A DNA stretch of 64,000 nucleotides. It comes from Amycolatopsis saalfeldensis (GTDB taxonomy: Bacteria; Actinomycetota; Actinomycetes; Mycobacteriales; Pseudonocardiaceae). The DNA lies in NCBI RefSeq assembly GCF_900110575.1, contig NZ_FOEF01000022.1, positions 1 to 64,000 of the forward strand, read 5' to 3'. Position numbers and translations under genes: made by a program. The notes under the pieces were generated by a model. That model worked only from the letters and a program-made list of their open reading frames with translations. It made no database searches and had not been told where the DNA came from. Positions 61,322 through 64,000 of this stretch are shown in pieces. Each line of letters starts with the position of its first letter. The first letter of the stretch is position 1.

Positions 61322-61327
61322 CACAAT
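61322..61327 (+). promoter_or_regulatory. Possible -10 box for the polymerase gene (CACAAT)
   Basis: CACAAT ends 6 nt before the GTG at 61334, in the usual leaderless position. It is a weaker match than the TAnnnT boxes elsewhere. Confidence 0.3.
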
Positions 61328-61333
61328 GCGGGG

Positions 61334-63043
61334 GTGCAGGTGATCACCGGGCAGGAGGAGGACTCCGGCTACACGATCGACGACCCTTCGGGCCCGCTGA
61401 CCGGGCTGTCCGAAGCCGAGTGGGTGGCCGAGGTGCGGCGGCGGGAGGCGGACGGGGCACCGCGGTGGGTGTTCCCGTCGGTGGCGGCGCTCTACCCGGT
61501 GCTGGTCGCGGCCGGGGTCCGGGTGCAGCGGTGCCACGACCTCAGCCTGGCCGAGGGACTGCTGCTGGCGTACGACGGAGAGGAGGGGCAGTCGCGGAGC
61601 CTGCGCGCGGCGTGGGCGCGGGCCAACAGGGAGGAGCCGCCGGACGACGGGCCCGCTTTCAGTGGCGGTGGCGCCGGCGAGGCGGCGCAGCCGACGCTGT
61701 TCTCACCGCGCGGGCCGGGGCTGCCGGCCGGGGTGACGGTGCTGGCTGCCACGCGGCGGGTGCTGGCGGAGCAGGAGAAGCGCGTCGCGGCCCTGCCCTC
61801 GCCCGGGCGGATGCGGCTGCTGCTGGCCGCGGAGTCCGCGAGCGCGCTGGCCGCGGAGGAGATGACGGCCGACGGGCTGCCGTGGCGGGCGGACCTGCAC
61901 CTGGAGCTGCTCGAACGGCGGCTGGGGCCACGGGTCCCGGCCGGGCAGCGGCCGAAGGCGCTGGTGGACCTGGCCGCGCGGATCACCGAGGCGTTCGGCG
62001 GCCGGGCGGTGAACCCGGACTCGCCGCCGAGCGTGGTGCGGGCGCTGGCGCGCGAAGGCATCGAGGTGCCCTCGGCCCGCAAGCACTTCCTGCGAGAGAT
62101 CGACCATCCCGCCGTGGAACCGTTGCTGGAGTACAAGGAGCTGTCCCGGCTGCACTCGGCCAACGGCTGGGCGTGGCTCGAGGAATGGGTCGGCGAAGGG
62201 CGTTTCCGGCCGCACTACATCGTGGGCGGCGTGGTGTCGGGGCGCTGGGCCACGCGCGGCGGCGGGGCGTTGCAGATCCCGAAGGTGCTGCGCACGTGTG
62301 TCCGGGCGGATCCGGGCTGGTCGCTCGTGGTGGCCGACGCGGCGCAACTGGAGCCGCGGGTGCTCACGGCGCTGTCCGGCGACCGCCGGCTCGCGGAGGT
62401 CGCCGCGGCCACGGACCTGTATGCCCGGCTGGGCGAGGCGCTGTTCTCCGGCGCGAGGTACGTGCCGGTGGTCGCCGGCGACACGCGTGACGACCGGTCG
62501 AAGGCGAAGATCGCGATGCTGTCGGCCATGTACGGCGGCACCTCGGGCGAGGCCGGTCCGCTGCTGGCGTTGCTGCGCCAGCGTTTCCCGGACGCCGTGT
62601 CCTATGTGGAGCATGCCGCGGCGGCGGGCGAACGCGGCGAGCGCGTGCGCTCCCGGCTGGGCCGCACCTCCCCCGCCCCGTCGGCCGCCTGGCGCGCGCT
62701 GACCGGCGGCGTCGCCGACGACGAGGCGGCGGAAACCCGCGCCCGCCGCGCGTCCCGGGGCTGGGGCCGGTTCACCCGCAACTTCGTCGTGCAGGCCAGC
62801 GCGGCGGACATGACCGCGGTGCTGCTCGCGACCCTGCGCCAGCGGCTCCCCGCCCCCGCCCACCTCGTGTTCTTCCAGCACGACGAGGTCATCGTGCACA
62901 CCCCGGCCGCCCTCGCCGGCGAAGTGTCGGACCTCATCGAGGCCTGCGTGGCGGAAGCCGCCCGCCTCCTGTTCGGCGAGGCCTGCCCGGTCCGGTTCCC
63001 GATGCACATCGCCCCGGTGGAGACGTACGCGGACGCGAAGTAG
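61334..63043 (+). CDS. PolA-like bifunctional 3'-5' exonuclease/DNA polymerase
   Basis: A 569-residue family-A polymerase of the short actinobacterial type, without the N-terminal 5' nuclease of Pol I. The polymerase motifs are A (VVADAAQLEPRVL, Asp335), B (DDRSKAKIAMLSAMYGGTSG) and C (FFQHDEVIVH, Asp517-Glu518). The N-terminal third replaces the proofreading domain and shows little of its acidic motif set, so exonuclease activity is doubtful. It is distinct from the housekeeping Pol I, which would be longer. A repair or translesion role is inference. It is monocistronic. Confidence 0.88.
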   Translation: MQVITGQEEDSGYTIDDPSGPLTGLSEAEWVAEVRRREADGAPRWVFPSVAALYPVLVAAGVRVQRCHDLSLAEGLLLAYDGEEGQSRSLRAAWARANREEPPDDGPAFSGGGAGEAAQPTLFSPRGPGLPAGVTVLAATRRVLAEQEKRVAALPSPGRMRLLLAAESASALAAEEMTADGLPWRADLHLELLERRLGPRVPAGQRPKALVDLAARITEAFGGRAVNPDSPPSVVRALAREGIEVPSARKHFLREIDHPAVEPLLEYKELSRLHSANGWAWLEEWVGEGRFRPHYIVGGVVSGRWATRGGGALQIPKVLRTCVRADPGWSLVVADAAQLEPRVLTALSGDRRLAEVAAATDLYARLGEALFSGARYVPVVAGDTRDDRSKAKIAMLSAMYGGTSGEAGPLLALLRQRFPDAVSYVEHAAAAGERGERVRSRLGRTSPAPSAAWRALTGGVADDEAAETRARRASRGWGRFTRNFVVQASAADMTAVLLATLRQRLPAPAHLVFFQHDEVIVHTPAALAGEVSDLIEACVAEAARLLFGEACPVRFPMHIAPVETYADAK

Positions 63044-63097
63044 GCGACCGCCGATCTGTTGGCAGAATGGTCACTCGGCCGACCTGGGGGGGGATCG

Positions 63098-63456
63098 ATG
63101 GCGCGCACACCTTCCCGGACCGCGAACGCGCCCTGGACGGCCGTCCCGCTGTTGTTCGGGCTCCCCTGCTGGCTTACCTCGCGGGCGGCGCGCTCACGGC
63201 GGTCGGCGAAGTCCGGGAGCGGTGCGCGAAGGAGATCGTCCCCGCCAGTGCACCGCTCGATCACCTGGACGGCGGCTTCCTGCCCCTGCACTGGACCTGC
63301 GTCTTCCAGGACGGCACCACCTACGAGGGCGTCCCGTCCTGGACCAATCCACTGGTGTTCGGCGCGCTGGGCGGCATCGTGGCCTGCGTGGGGGCGAGCA
63401 CCGCGCTGGATCGGCGTTTTCGGCGCAGGTCGGGAAAGCCTCCCACCGTGAAGTAG
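63098..63456 (+). pseudogene. Small two-span membrane protein, apparently frameshifted
   Basis: From ATG 63098 (preceded by GGGGGGGG) one frame reads ARTPSRTANAPWTAVPLLFGLP. A second frame then continues LLAYLAGGALTAVGEV to a stop at 63454-63456. Adding one C to the CCCC run at 63163-63166 joins them into a ~120-residue protein with membrane spans near both ends and a loop containing LHWTCVFQDGTTYEG. G/C at codon third positions is high in the first frame up to that point and in the second after it. A start at 63067 in the second frame is the alternative. Family is unknown. Confidence 0.55.
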
Positions 63457-63469
63457 GCAGCCGGTGACG

Positions 63470-63502
63470 GTGCGGCGGGGAGGTCGTGCCTCCCCGCCGC
63501 AC
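63470..63502. terminator. Bidirectional terminator hairpin
   Basis: A perfect 14-bp stem (GTGCGGCGGGGAGG 63470-63483, CCTCCCCGCCGCAC 63489-63502) with a 5-nt loop lies between convergent genes. Confidence 0.85.
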
Positions 63503-63506
63503 TGCC

Positions 63507-64000
63507 TCAGCTGGTCGGCAGGGCCCATTTCTGGCTGTCGGCCGCCGTGCAGGTGGTGATCACCAGTTGCTGCCCGTCACCCGGGTTGTCCAGGCATTTG
63601 CCGCTCTGCAAGGAAAGCAGTGTGCCGTCGGACTGCCCGAGCCAGGTCTGGTTCGGGCCGCCGTTGCAGTCCCACAGCTCGACCTTCGTCCCGTCGGCCG
63701 TGCCCTGCCCGAAGACATCGAGGCATTTGCCGCGTGAGGACACCGCGCCGTTGTCGACGGTCCAGGTCTGCTGGGCCGAGCCGGTGACACACGGGGCGGC
63801 CGTGACGGCGGCGCCGTTCGTCGCGGCGGGGCTGCCGTCGGCGCAGGCCGAGCCGGCGGTGATCGGCCCGGTCGGCGGGGTGGTCGACCCGCTGCCCGGG
63901 GTGACCGCGAAGTTGTCGAACTCCGCGGTCTGGTAACCGGTGAGCCCGATCCCGGCCTGGCCGCTGGTCCACCAGCCGTCGGTCGCGGAGCCGGCCGGCT
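63507..64000 (-). CDS. C-terminal part of a secreted glycoside hydrolase with ricin-type lectin domain
   Basis: A partial gene: the frame is open to the window edge and the start lies beyond 64000. About 164 residues are visible. First comes a segment reading SATDGWWTSGQAGIGLTGY and then AEFDNFAVTP, like the end of a laminin-G-type jelly roll found in secreted glycosidases. A Ser/Thr/Pro linker follows, then a CBM13/ricin B-like trefoil with QxW repeats (QQTWTVDNG, NQTWLGQSDG, SQKWALP). The catalytic domain is off-window; galactosylceramidase-type enzymes are one possibility. Confidence 0.75.
   Translation of the reverse strand, partial: PAGSATDGWWTSGQAGIGLTGYQTAEFDNFAVTPGSGSTTPPTGPITAGSACADGSPAATNGAAVTAAPCVTGSAQQTWTVDNGAVSSRGKCLDVFGQGTADGTKVELWDCNGGPNQTWLGQSDGTLLSLQSGKCLDNPGDGQQLVITTCTAADSQKWALPTS

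Overview
The window is high-GC actinobacterial chromosome, most like a Pseudonocardiaceae member of the Amycolatopsis type. This is an inference from codon bias, the FbiC (deazaflavin, F420) gene, DUF5302 and MsiK-style sugar transporters without an ATPase; no rRNA or marker gene fixes the genus. I see no prophage, plasmid backbone, CRISPR array, tRNA or secondary-metabolite megasynthase. Many genes look leaderless, with a TAnnnT hexamer 6-7 nt before the start codon.

Layout. 0.3-3.5 kb: alpha/beta hydrolase, SDR, and a lone IS1634-type transposase without visible ends. 3.6-8.7 kb: fbiC, a PucR-like regulator carrying internal repeats, and an HSL-type esterase. 8.9-20.1 kb: the main carbohydrate locus. 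Two tandem secreted GH87-type (alpha-1,3-glucanase/mycodextranase) enzymes, a LacI regulator, a sugar ABC transporter (lipoprotein plus two permeases) and a cytoplasmic GH13 alpha-glucosidase form a plausible outside-to-inside pathway for alpha-glucan such as fungal wall polymer. 20.2-27.4 kb: esterase, LVIVD-repeat secreted protein, orphan family-5 binding lipoprotein, LysR with a divergent PRISE-type reductase, SDR and methyltransferase. 28.1-36.6 kb: DUF1905 protein, an S8/S53-like secreted protease with Glu in place of the catalytic His, a frameshifted quinone oxidoreductase, GNAT, lipoamide dehydrogenase, acyltransferase, proline iminopeptidase and a second LacI.

Three tandem-repeat islands lie at 27.43-28.12, 36.56-37.23 and 38.04-38.52 kb. 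All are C-rich and T-poor on the top strand. The first two have a period of about 32 bp. The third has 78-93 bp units that keep frame and separates a response regulator from its histidine kinase.

37.3-44.6 kb: the two-component system, then a tightly coupled amino-acid permease-davA-davB operon (lysine 2-monooxygenase route to 5-aminovalerate) and a TetR gene. 44.7-49.3 kb: TetR, hydrolase, small membrane protein, DUF5302, Tat-exported MBL-fold protein, LysR. 49.3-54.2 kb: a minus-strand amino-acid block of PaaX-type regulator, kynA, kynU, then valine dehydrogenase coupled to a class-A-like serine hydrolase. 54.2-61.2 kb: SDR-enoyl-CoA hydratase facing a histidine phosphatase-phosphotransferase-SDR operon, an XRE regulator and an acyl-CoA ligase. 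61.3-64 kb: a PolA-like polymerase, a small frameshifted membrane gene, and the C-terminal end of a secreted ricin-lectin glycoside hydrolase running off the window.

Themes are extracellular alpha-glucan use and amino-acid catabolism (Lys, Trp, Val). The least explained elements are the repeat islands and an over-frequent palindrome TCCACWGTGGA.
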